Assembly: GCA_017539905.1 (NCBI GenBank)
Contig: JAFYBZ010000007.1
Coordinates: forward strand, 186,001-250,000
Source of the DNA: Clostridia bacterium
GTDB taxonomy: Bacteria > Bacillota > Clostridia > TANB77 > UBA1234
DNA length: 64,000 nucleotides
Direction: 5' to 3'
Part shown: positions 55,001 through 61,918 of the stretch, in pieces
Layout of the letters: each line of letters opens with the position of its first letter
Numbering within the stretch: position 1 is the first letter of the stretch
Notes under the pieces: model-generated
Databases searched by the model: none
Told to the model about the DNA's origin: nothing
The model's input: only the letters and a program-made list of their open reading frames with translations
Made by a program: the position numbers and the translations under genes

Positions 55001-57596
55001 CATATGTGAATTCTCTTGGTACTGGCTCTATTGTGAAATCCTTACTAATTGGATCTGTTGAAATATCTGCAGAGTTAATTGGAAATGTTGTTTTCTTTGT
55101 TCCTTTATAATTGTTAACACCATATAGCTCTATAGTTGCCGTACCTACCTCAACATTATCATAATAAACAGCATAGAAATCTTTGTCTCTATTATCACTT
55201 TCTACTAATGTTGTATTATTTACCACCAAAGTTATATGTGTTTTCTTTTCCGTGCCATCATAATCAAACTCATTAGGATTTAATGTAACTGTTCCTGGCG
55301 CAATATCTCTCGGATTAATTGTGAAATATGCTAGTTCTGTCGTGTTATAACGGTACTTATTAAAGATTAGGTTATAATTGCTTACCTTGAAGCTTCCGTT
55401 ATTTGTTATTTTAAATGTACCTATATCAATAATATTGTATTTTCCAACATTTTCACCAGCCACTCTCTCTAAGTGTCCAGAATATCCTGGAATTTCACCA
55501 TTTTGTAAATCAGTTTGATTGTTTCCCCAATAGAATGTTGGTATTATTTGTGGATCAGGATCTTGATAGATTTTAGAGAAATCATTTGTTGGATAAACTC
55601 TTAAATCTTTTGGTTTTATTTCAAAATCACTTCTTGGATTCATTATTTCATAGTTGTTTGCATTATTATATCCTGCCGAACTATTAGTGACAGAAGCAAT
55701 TGTAACAACTGCTCTATTAGCATAATATCCTGCATCTTGTGCACTACCAGTAACAGAAAGTCTAAGAACCTCATTATATCTTGGCTTATATTCTGCTGAA
55801 TTATCTACCGAAGCAGTTGGTGTTTGTGCTTTGCCGTTATATGTTAATATAATTGGATTCCACAAAATATGTATTTTCCATTTATTAACTACTAATGTAC
55901 CTTTTGAATAAGATAAAGTATAGTTGCTTGTTACATCTGCGCCACTACTATTTTTGATTTTTGCATTGCTTGGTGTTATTGTTCCACTTGTAGTATATTG
56001 TAATGTACTTGGTGTATATGTTATCGACGAAATTTCATGTCCAGCTAATTTTCCTGATGCTGTAGCATTTGTTCTTTCAATTGATGCCATATCTGTAGTT
56101 CTTACGATATCAGAACCAAAAGTTATAGTTTGATTTTTAGCTTTAATAATTGCTGGCCTTGCCTTAATTGTCATTGTTCCTGTTCTATAGTCTTTATAAT
56201 AGTTGGTAGCAATAAATGTTCCATTATTTATTAAAGCAATATTTTTATCATATATCGTATAGGTTCCAACTGGTGACCAATTGTTTAAAAGTGTTGTTCC
56301 ACTTTCATAACAAACCATTCCGCCAGAAATAGCAGGTGTTTGTCCACTAACTTGTCCACTAAATGATACTGTCCAAGCAGGATTTGTTTCACCATATACT
56401 TTTTCTTTATTATTGGCTGTTACAATTAATTGCTTTTGTTTAATAACCCATGTGTAATTCTTTTCTGTCCACGACTTATCATTCCATCTATAACCAGACT
56501 TTAAAGTTGCTTTTACACTATATGCTGAAAATCCCGACAATACATTTCCGTTTTTATCAGCATTTGCATTTGTTGCATCTTGTGTTCCAGACACAGTATA
56601 TCCAGTTCCATTAGGCAAACCTCTTTGAGATAAACCATTATATATATAATCAGACTTTGATGGAATTGTTGCTATATTATATAAGAACAATCCACACGTA
56701 TCGCAATAACCATCATATGGGCTATCATCAACATGTAGTCCTGTGCCTTCCGTATAATTACACCTTGTACATTTTCTCCAGTGACTACCATGAAAGTCTG
56801 CTGTCCACCCACCATTGTTTTGCCATATAGTAGGATTATGACCAAGAGCAGGAACGGTTCCACTTTGAACATATCCACAAACTCCACAAGTTCTCTTCTT
56901 TACACCTGTTGTTGTACATGTTGGTTCTGTTGTAACCCTCCAATTACCATAATTACCTTCATGGGTACCAACATAGAATTCTGCATGACATCTATTACAT
57001 TCCTGATAGTGACTCAAACTTCCATGTGAACCATTACTTGTTTGATGCCATACATTAGGAATATCATGTCCTAATGGGTTTCCATATGCATGATTACATA
57101 CAGAGCAAACCTTCGCTGTAGTACATGTTGCAGTTCCACCTGAGTGATATCCATAGTCTGCTGCACCACAACGAGAGCATGTTTTTTTATGCATAGAATT
57201 ATCATTATATGTCCATGAACCCCAATTATGTCCAAGAGCGCCATCACTATGTCCACACTGAGTACATCTTCTTCCTTGTGTACAAGTTCTTGACTGATTC
57301 CACGAGTGTGATTGATTATAGTGATTAACCCAGCTACCACATCTATTACATGAAAATACGTCCGTATGTGTTGAACCAGTATCAACATATGAATGCGAAT
57401 AATTATGTCCAAGTGCCGCTTGCGCAACATATCCACAGGATGTACATTTCTTCGCTTGTGTACATGTTGCAGCACTTATATTCCAGGTATGTGTATGTGC
57501 TGTGGCTTGAACTACAGTTACTTCCTTTGCACTCCAAGCGACTGCTATTGATATAATTAACAGTGCCATTAAAAGTATTTTCTTTGAATTATTCAT
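49092..57596 (-). CDS. Giant secreted surface protein (2834 aa): CxxC modules, MBG/Ig-like domains, DUF285 repeats, Flg_new repeats
   Basis: A signal peptide (KKILLMALLIISIAVAWS) leads into about eight Cys/His modules (residues about 33-305; CTSCG...LGH, CNRCG, CTQCG, CSRCG). MBG-type domains follow (VTANNKEKVYGETNPAW, FSKIYQDPDPQI, FTINPR steps), then Ig-like domains, a WVWIPRFAYKL domain near residue 1530, and a Listeria-Bacteroides (Flg_new) repeat. The C-terminal third has two blocks of DUF285 leucine-rich-like repeats (core NMSSMFKDC, TNMSYMF; about 1949-2299 and 2442-2732), each followed by a Flg_new repeat ending TLYAVW. No LPXTG or other anchor ends it. Such proteins are adhesins or mucin-binding factors by family. 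It contains no in-frame CGG among 2834 codons. Confidence 0.9.
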   Translation of the reverse strand: MNNSKKILLMALLIISIAVAWSAKEVTVVQATAHTHTWNISAATCTQAKKCTSCGYVAQAALGHNYSHSYVDTGSTHTDVFSCNRCGSWVNHYNQSHSWNQSRTCTQGRRCTQCGHSDGALGHNWGSWTYNDNSMHKKTCSRCGAADYGYHSGGTATCTTAKVCSVCNHAYGNPLGHDIPNVWHQTSNGSHGSLSHYQECNRCHAEFYVGTHEGNYGNWRVTTEPTCTTTGVKKRTCGVCGYVQSGTVPALGHNPTIWQNNGGWTADFHGSHWRKCTRCNYTEGTGLHVDDSPYDGYCDTCGLFLYNIATIPSKSDYIYNGLSQRGLPNGTGYTVSGTQDATNANADKNGNVLSGFSAYSVKATLKSGYRWNDKSWTEKNYTWVIKQKQLIVTANNKEKVYGETNPAWTVSFSGQVSGQTPAISGGMVCYESGTTLLNNWSPVGTYTIYDKNIALINNGTFIATNYYKDYRTGTMTIKARPAIIKAKNQTITFGSDIVRTTDMASIERTNATASGKLAGHEISSITYTPSTLQYTTSGTITPSNAKIKNSSGADVTSNYTLSYSKGTLVVNKWKIHILWNPIILTYNGKAQTPTASVDNSAEYKPRYNEVLRLSVTGSAQDAGYYANRAVVTIASVTNSSAGYNNANNYEIMNPRSDFEIKPKDLRVYPTNDFSKIYQDPDPQIIPTFYWGNNQTDLQNGEIPGYSGHLERVAGENVGKYNIIDIGTFKITNNGSFKVSNYNLIFNKYRYNTTELAYFTINPRDIAPGTVTLNPNEFDYDGTEKKTHITLVVNNTTLVESDNRDKDFYAVYYDNVEVGTATIELYGVNNYKGTKKTTFPINSADISTDPISKDFTIEPVPREFTYDGSPKTPGAIVKYKGTVLSRGTDYTLSWRNNVNAGRNTAVLVVRGQGNFNGTKEATFTINPRLIEGKGILDIDSFEYDGKAKVPRVVKFIHTSGVELVLGRDYEISYIDNVEVGTGKVIVKGINNYYGEVEILFEIFEATPIITLKDKMAVYSGQPIYIDEAQVNKLHNYREDSEDYTGIISLEYKYYKDINLTEPISGGPVEIGAYYVQAILPADDNHNEVKSNVAKLIIYGQPTAPLIEGNDGVRIIPNGGRISEGIYINIYGTEVDMPKEVLVKYKYSLDQNTWFNYSETLRYTEERTITVYAYSYIYDNPTLKSEISSYEVTIDRTTPPEGNITVPEIADSVVIDVSVDNSEINYLFITENENEEPTLSSNWQKVRNDANPEEEGKTIFELSQGDGEKKLYVWQMDEAGNIVRPSAPVTLRLRAKKIGNGNDNKTTFYFNTHDEYLHTSNIEADDIELFVNEFATTGSVTELTSEKDEKIHRFTGVIEDVTGEGYLSFKVNKELIYDKAGNNIYDSNQEVQTKEVRSGDIEVQTYEIEVDNTEPILRVNIEKNKAYVYAEDIHFKAVMQNGRIISRKNGEFVVDLERGNNVFTAYDEFGNDISIIKKYDEIFEVHTSIANEPRLLNDMLAIYYTGNTKNTSTYFTESMYDYSQEGAIKWANAQTLDGSMWVWIPRFAYKLQYFTDSTYRTRTNNVTAYSKYEILYLRNRSNEYMDQNGNLSPLPLGYEIPKAFTSDINNGGTNYELLGFWVAKYEMSNEDGNPVSKEGTTAWTNINLSNAYLKSVSMYPEYESHLTKNSEYEAVYILGISEYGNNGTIPLGSSTTGNNTGVYSITGGKYEYVASYVSGLNDSAAYHLVNSTNNNYKEVMNSEKLGNMFMTSQETALGINGSFFNNTKAIYRGVNSANTSITVNNGAANAEIGFRVVLFDDKSTASDNLDSEYNTATPGGKVIYEPNGGVGRTRTAFARANKEYTILDNTFFTKVDYKFIGWGLNTTTVTYHPGDTITVSDDITLHAIWRINLAQYVTGSEFNTRIKSLTTNNGATIGQFTWALAEPSDSIKDRAVDVSNNEIPIYAWAEGNTIKLWSDAYAITLNNNSSNMFKNFTGLGQLDIVNDLHIRDSINVTNMQSMFEGCSSLSSIDLSGLDTRNVTNMSSMFKDASIIETIETYGLNTSSATNMSSMFEGCSRLSGLDLQTFDTSKVTNMSSMFKDCIALTMLDLIPFDTSKVTTFSHMFDGDYNIVNLEHAINTTSATDLSYIFNNCNKLKSINTKGFNTAKVTNMENVFCGCNALENLDVHSFNTAKVTNMKNMFADCKNVTYLNVSNFNTANVTTMEGMFKNCEKLAEISVLNFNTAKVTNMNSMFEGMIKVTTLDLASFSTAVLTKTAAMFKNDTLLKKVYVSNSFSVANVTESAEMFTNDTSIVGGAETPYNSSKTNKEYARIDGKNSQPGYLWNHDTYTVTYNANGGSLGLVPATVTKTYGEDIYVTTNEPVRSGYKFKWWSKSNSSTPSGYLSTSNDYLPGAVFKENNDRTLYAVWLSYDSEFVSGKDFNATIKKAAGNASATYTSDNTNIKAIRWQTTQPSDSTVLAAKNVAKSGKTPIYVWLDGNTLKIWSEAKNLKLDSDLSYMFSGLKGLTDSSLLDDLHAMSTSHVTNMSYMFKDCIALTSLNLGFFDTANVTNMSYMFENVNHLTTINTGVFDTVKVTNMEGMFKGMTALTSLNLSLLKTSAVTNMSHMFDGNVNMTSIDVRFFNTANVTNMSYMFNNNTKLAAPDLSSFNTAKVTNMAYMFSNLDAPTILDISKFNTARVTNMNNMFSNCNRLQRIYVDYSFTVDAVTDSTNMFNGSSSLRGGSGSTPYNASYVDKSRAYIDGRNNKTGYFWCHDVYLIKYNQNAGSEVVRDMPTSQDKVYGEPITLSNYTPRRDGYTFKGWSLSSGASNTVQYNKNTSCNLNANTTLYAVWQAN

Positions 57597-57714
57597 TAAC
57601 AGTCACCTCCGTTTCTTTTTTGAATAACCAATTGTGTTTTTCGATCCATTTTCTTTTTTCTCGAGTAGATTCTATCTCATAGAACACACTCAAACAGTAT
57701 TTAATTTTTTTCAA
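57589..57714 (-). CDS. Possible 41-aa ORF overlapping the start of the giant surface gene
   Basis: TTG 57714 lies ten bases after GGAGG, and the frame encodes a basic, soluble 41-residue peptide (MKKIKYCLSVFYEIES...KKETEVTVNE). Its TAA (57589-57591) lies inside the giant gene's first codons (ATGAATAA), and that gene's GGAGGTGA site is within this ORF. The layout suggests translational coupling. A CGAGTAGATT inverted repeat covers its start. Whether it is translated is unknown. Confidence 0.4.
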   Translation of the reverse strand: MKKIKYCLSVFYEIESTREKRKWIEKHNWLFKKETEVTVNE

Positions 57715-57724
57715 AATCTACTCG
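57662..57724 (-). repeat. 10-bp inverted repeat in the leader of the giant surface gene
   Basis: CGAGTAGATT (57662-57671) and AATCTACTCG (57715-57724) can pair around 43 bases. The arms include the region just before TTG 57714, so the fold could hide the ribosome site of the small ORF. Regulatory role is inference. Confidence 0.5.
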
Positions 57725-58025
57725 CCTCCAAATTTGATTTTGTTTTTAAATATGCTTTCTACACCAGCATATAATATCTCTAACAATTTACCTATAAATA
57801 TAAAAAAAATCAATATCAAAAAAAGTGTGTAACTAGCTATTTCAAGCTTGTTACACACTTTTGGGTTGAATTGTATTTACGGAAGCCGTTTTTACGTTTT
57901 TTTAATATTTATTTTTCTTCTAGTATTAAAGTTTAATAACAATTTTGTTTCTCATATTTCATAATTCTTTCAAATCAAAAAATATTTTTATCAAAAAAAC
58001 TCTAAATTATTATTTCCGTAAGTTT
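57725..58025. other. AT-rich intergenic region with one terminator
   Basis: Apart from the hairpin at 57822-57863 I see no gene. A clear promoter for the giant gene is not evident; candidate -35/-10 pairs on the minus strand are weak. Confidence 0.5.
57822..57863 (-). terminator. Terminator of the 58026-59117 genes
   Basis: AAAGTGTGTAAC...GTTACACACTTT hairpin with an eight-base T run in the minus direction. Confidence 0.8.
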
Positions 58026-58586
58026 TTAAATATTACTATCATTGATTGATTTATAGATCTTATCATTATTCTTAGACAAGATAAATATTGATACGCCACC
58101 TTGTTGTTTTATACTTACATTTTCAGATTCTCTTAAATAAGCATCCTCAGAATTATTAGCTTTTATTGATTCGTATTCAGCAATCATCTTTAAAAGCAAA
58201 GTGTCGTTATATGATTTATCTTGTGGATCTATTAATGCAATTTCATTAAAGTCATCTTTGGTTATCTTCCTAATAAGAACTCCATCATATTCTCCAATAT
58301 CATCCAAATCATAATCAACATTTAATTCTTCTTTTGATTTGATATCATCTATGCTAACGTATCCTTCTTCTATTAAATTGACAGCCACATTTATAAACTT
58401 TTCTGGAACTCCTAACGAAAGAAGTTTATCACTCAAACTTTCTTCTTTTGTCTCAACTTCTTCGCCAGATGCAATAATTAAATCTCCAGATACAATTTTG
58501 GTCTTTAATTCTTTAGTATTCGCTATTACTAATACTGCAATTAGAATAACAATAAGTAAGATTACTATTAATACTTTCTTATTCAT
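58026..58586 (-). CDS. Hypothetical membrane-anchored extracellular protein, 186 aa
   Basis: Signal anchor (KVLIVILLIVILIAVLVIA), then a polar domain with an acidic LSDKLLSLGVPEKFINVAVNLIEEGYVSIDDI segment and a C-terminal SIFILSKNND strand. Not recognised; the later half is reminiscent of DUF4358-like domains, as in the next gene (58608), so the two may be distant relatives. It begins 22 bases after that lipoprotein gene, in one transcript, within a surface-protein region. Confidence 0.55.
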   Translation of the reverse strand: MNKKVLIVILLIVILIAVLVIANTKELKTKIVSGDLIIASGEEVETKEESLSDKLLSLGVPEKFINVAVNLIEEGYVSIDDIKSKEELNVDYDLDDIGEYDGVLIRKITKDDFNEIALIDPQDKSYNDTLLLKMIAEYESIKANNSEDAYLRESENVSIKQQGGVSIFILSKNNDKIYKSINDSNI

Positions 58587-58607
58587 TAATGTACCTCTTT
58601 TATTTCT

Positions 58608-59117
58608 TTATATTTCTGAAAACACTTTTGTAAGTTCTTCATTAATCTTAGATGCATTCTCGCCGAACACAACAGTCATTATCCCTTGATTTTGTTCTGC
58701 AGAATATTTTTCTTCTGATAGATTTAAACTTTGTGCTCGTGCTGATATTATTTCAAATGCTTTTGCACTTTGATTTGTATCTTTTAACTTGATAATTGCA
58801 ACTTCATAGTTATTATTCTTTCTAATGTCATATTCTACGCCTTCTAACTCAGATATTGAATAATAGTTTTCGACATCTTCGTTTGAAAGCTTGTTTTCTG
58901 CAGTAAGATTTGTTACTTCTTGGATTTTTGAAAAAGCATTATCAAAACTATATTCGTAATCAAATTCTTTATATATTGGAACGATTACTCTTTCTTCTTC
59001 AATAGGGGTAACTATCTTTTCCCCTGAAGTAGTATTAGGCTCGATTTTTTCAAAACATCCTGTAAAAAGCATTAACGAAATTGCAATTAGCAATATAATA
59101 CCTAGTATCTTATTCAT
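58608..59117 (-). CDS. DUF4358-like lipoprotein
   Basis: 169 residues. The lipobox LMLFTGC (Cys 21) indicates lipid anchoring on the outer face of the membrane. The mature part has a long helix (NAFSKIQEVTNLTAENKLSNEDVENYYSI), then EYDIRKNNNYEVAIIKLKDTNQSAKAFEII and a final VVFGENASKINEELTKVF, which fits the DUF4358 family common in gut Clostridia; function unknown. It lies 19 bases after the surface protein gene 59136, in the same operon. Confidence 0.72.
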   Translation of the reverse strand: MNKILGIILLIAISLMLFTGCFEKIEPNTTSGEKIVTPIEEERVIVPIYKEFDYEYSFDNAFSKIQEVTNLTAENKLSNEDVENYYSISELEGVEYDIRKNNNYEVAIIKLKDTNQSAKAFEIISARAQSLNLSEEKYSAEQNQGIMTVVFGENASKINEELTKVFSEI

Positions 59118-59135
59118 CTGACACCTCTTTATATT

Positions 59136-61412
59136 CTAGAATTCTTGTACGAAATTACTGATATTACCCATTTCGTCTTTGAAATAAACATATACTGCTT
59201 TTACGCCATCATCAACTGATAATACCCAATCTTTATCTTCAACAAAGTTTTCCCATACAAGTGCATCGGATGGCATTTCACCCATTTCAATATCATGAAT
59301 CTTTTGTGTTAATTCATCTATTTGTTGTTCTAATGCAGCTTTTCTTTCTAGATCCTCTGGTGTATTGCCTAACGTAGCTAGTATTGCTCTTGCGGTTTCA
59401 AGAGCTTGTCTATAAGTTTCAAGTGATCTACTCGTTTCTGCTTCGTACATATTATCATTCAATATAGCAATCTTAATATCATTTTTATTTGATACTTCAT
59501 CCTCGACATCTATATGTAGTACAACATTTCTGGTATTTGTGTATGGATATGTTGGTGATACAATTTCAACAAATCCTTTTGGAGGAGTTATATCTATTGC
59601 TCTTCTGTTTGCATCCCAAGCAAAGTTTAACAATACTTCATTGTCTTTATTAATATATGTTATACGCTTGTTTGGGTTAGTTCCACTATAATAAAATGCA
59701 TTTTCTCCAATTTCATATAGCTTTTCTTTACTTACCTTAATAGTTTTTAAATTGTTACAATCTCTAAATGCTCCGTCTCCAATTTGAGCTGGATGTATTA
59801 ATAAAATCTCTTGTAACGAGCTACATCCTGCAAACATTTTATAACCAAACAAGAACAGGTCTGATTCTAAATATGTAATACCTGTGCAGTTTTGGAAAGT
59901 CCCGTTATAGTCATCTAGAATAGTCTCACTGTTAGAAATCTCACGAACTCTATTTTGTGTAAATATTTTTATTGGTATTTCTGTAAATCCTCTACAATAA
60001 TAGAATGTTCTATAATAGTTTGTTGCTAGTGTGTTTGCTTCAAAAATGTCTTCTGGAACACTTGTAAGAGATGAACAATTGCCAAATGTTTGAGCAAATG
60101 AATGAACAATTGTATTTCTTTTAAATAGATTGCTTGGAATTGCTCCAGATAATCTAGTCATCCCATAAAATGTTGAATCAAATGAAGTTGCTTCAATAGA
60201 ATCCTTAAATAAGTTCTCTGGTATTGAACCAGTTATTTTTATACAACCAGAAAAAGCACCTTCAAAAGTTCTTATTCTTGAGCATCCTTCAAACAAAGTT
60301 GCCTCTAAAGAACCAGTTAAAGATTTGCATCCTTTAAATACATTCTTTGCCGAATTAATTCCAATTAAATTTTTAAAAAATCCTGTTGGAATACTTCCTG
60401 TTAATTTCTCACATCCGTTAAACATGTTTTCAACAGATATTAAACTATCGAATCCTGTTCTAGTTGGAATCGTTCCTGCTAAATTCTTACATTTACTAAA
60501 TCCTAATCTTTCAGCCTTAATGTTACCGAAAGATACTATTTTTGTTAAATAATTGCAGTATGAATAATAATTTTTATACATTCCTGTTTCAGCAACTTCA
60601 GCATCATTTAAGAAGCCAAATACTTCAACTCTTCCACTTACTCTAACTGTATATGTTCCTGCATCAGTGTAAGTATGTTTTATAAATCCTTCAGTTGTTG
60701 CATAATCAGATTGTGAATCTCCCCATGATACTATAAAGTCATTAAGTGGCCTTGGAGGAATTGGAAGTGTAAGTGTAGCTCCAGCAGGAACTGTAAATTC
60801 AAGTGTCAAACAATCTTTATCCTCAATTTTAAATGGAATTGTTTCATTTACTACTAAATTATAGTTACTTGCTTTAAATAGACCATGGTCCTTCATAGCA
60901 AGTGTGCCTTTCAAAATATTATAATTACCTGCTGCCTCACCGGCCACTCTTGAAAGCTTTCCTGTGAATTCTGGATATTCAATATCAACATTGTTGTTAT
61001 AAGTAAATTTGAAATCTGGATCAACCGAACCAGTCAATTTACTTTGATTTGAATTAGGTACAACATTAAGAGTTCTTTTGTTAATTGTAAAAGTCTTTGT
61101 TACACTTCCAGTATAATTTCTTCTACCAGTAAACACTATTTTAGCTGTATTAGTACCTGCATTAACATTATCAACATATTCTTTTGAATAATCCACTTTT
61201 TCAACTAGGCTTCTACCAGTTGCCGGATCCACTATTGTATATGTAGCATTTTTGGCATAACTATCATAGTTATATGTCCCCGTAATAGTAATTGTACATG
61301 TATTAATATTAGTGGCAGCAAAGCAAACCGAACATGTCATAAGTAGTGCTAATATTAGCATGATACCATATTTATTTTTAAATAATTTAAAGCCGTTCTT
61401 TAAATTTATCAT
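59136..61412 (-). CDS. Secreted surface protein with MBG-like and BspA-type leucine-rich repeats
   Basis: 758 residues. A signal peptide (KYGIMLILALLMTCSVCFAA) is followed by MBG-like domains (VSNVNAGTNTAKI-type strands, NVVPNSNQSKL, RVAGEAAGNYNI), a PKD-like segment (FIVSWGDSQSDY), then BspA-like repeats around LFEGCSRIRTFEGAFSGC, FKGCKSLTGS and IGDGAFRDCNNLKTIKVS. The C-terminal part holds a coiled-coil (ERKAALEQQIDELTQKIHDIE) and a final Ig-like strand set, DGVKAVYVYFKDEMGNIS. No wall anchor is seen. ATG 61412 is chosen because of GGAGAGTGG upstream. Probably exported and cell-surface associated, related in design to the giant protein. Confidence 0.85.
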   Translation of the reverse strand: MINLKNGFKLFKNKYGIMLILALLMTCSVCFAATNINTCTITITGTYNYDSYAKNATYTIVDPATGRSLVEKVDYSKEYVDNVNAGTNTAKIVFTGRRNYTGSVTKTFTINKRTLNVVPNSNQSKLTGSVDPDFKFTYNNNVDIEYPEFTGKLSRVAGEAAGNYNILKGTLAMKDHGLFKASNYNLVVNETIPFKIEDKDCLTLEFTVPAGATLTLPIPPRPLNDFIVSWGDSQSDYATTEGFIKHTYTDAGTYTVRVSGRVEVFGFLNDAEVAETGMYKNYYSYCNYLTKIVSFGNIKAERLGFSKCKNLAGTIPTRTGFDSLISVENMFNGCEKLTGSIPTGFFKNLIGINSAKNVFKGCKSLTGSLEATLFEGCSRIRTFEGAFSGCIKITGSIPENLFKDSIEATSFDSTFYGMTRLSGAIPSNLFKRNTIVHSFAQTFGNCSSLTSVPEDIFEANTLATNYYRTFYYCRGFTEIPIKIFTQNRVREISNSETILDDYNGTFQNCTGITYLESDLFLFGYKMFAGCSSLQEILLIHPAQIGDGAFRDCNNLKTIKVSKEKLYEIGENAFYYSGTNPNKRITYINKDNEVLLNFAWDANRRAIDITPPKGFVEIVSPTYPYTNTRNVVLHIDVEDEVSNKNDIKIAILNDNMYEAETSRSLETYRQALETARAILATLGNTPEDLERKAALEQQIDELTQKIHDIEMGEMPSDALVWENFVEDKDWVLSVDDGVKAVYVYFKDEMGNISNFVQEF

Positions 61413-61524
61413 ACGTATTCCACTCTCCAACATATAATTATCCTACCTTAAATTATATAGTTTTTAATGCAATTGTCCAACAAAAACGCCGATATTTTAC
61501 ATGATTGTAATATTTGAAGAATAA

Positions 61525-61551
61525 AAAAAGCATCACATTAAAGTGATGCTT
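61525..61551 (-). terminator. Terminator of tRNA-Ser(GCT)
   Basis: AAAGCATCAC-ATTAAA-GTGATGCTTT hairpin with T run in the minus direction. Confidence 0.85.
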
Positions 61552-61643
61552 TGGCGGAGACAGGGAGATTCGAACTCCCGCGCCGGTTACCCGACCTAAC
61601 AGTTTAGCAAACTGCCCCCTTCGGCCAACTTGGGTATGTCTCC
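61552..61643 (-). tRNA. tRNA-Ser (anticodon GCT)
   Basis: 92 nt class II tRNA: acceptor GGAGACA/TGTCTCC, anticodon stem GCAGT/ACTGT with loop TTGCTAA (anticodon GCT, reading AGC/AGT), long variable arm, T arm GTTCGAA, encoded CCA. Confidence 0.95.
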
Positions 61644-61652
61644 GAATATATT

Positions 61653-61685
61653 TTTTTGGGACGGAGTTTACCCCGTCCCAAGTTA
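61653..61685 (-). terminator. Terminator of tRNA-Ser(TGA)
   Basis: TTGGGACGG/CCGTCCCAA hairpin followed by seven T's in the minus direction, between the two tRNA genes. Confidence 0.8.
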
Positions 61686-61686
61686 A

Positions 61687-61777
<91 letters not shown>

Positions 61778-61879
61778 GTGTCATGCCTACTAAGTTTAAC
61801 ATCTAGACGTAGTGTTGTCAATTATTTTGATAAAAAATCCGTTTAAACTCATACTACTTTATTGATATTTAACTTATAA

Positions 61880-61905
61880 AATGGCACCCTTTTTAGGGTG
61901 CCATA
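61880..61905 (-). terminator. Terminator of gene 61919
   Basis: ATGGCACCC-TTTTTA-GGGTGCCAT hairpin with T-rich flank in the minus direction. Confidence 0.8.
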
Positions 61906-61918
61906 ATTATTTGTAATT

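Noticed and set aside
57071..57475. Overlapping Cys/His-rich ORFs within the giant surface gene
   Set aside because: They are shadows in other frames of the repeated CxxC modules and have no start signals.
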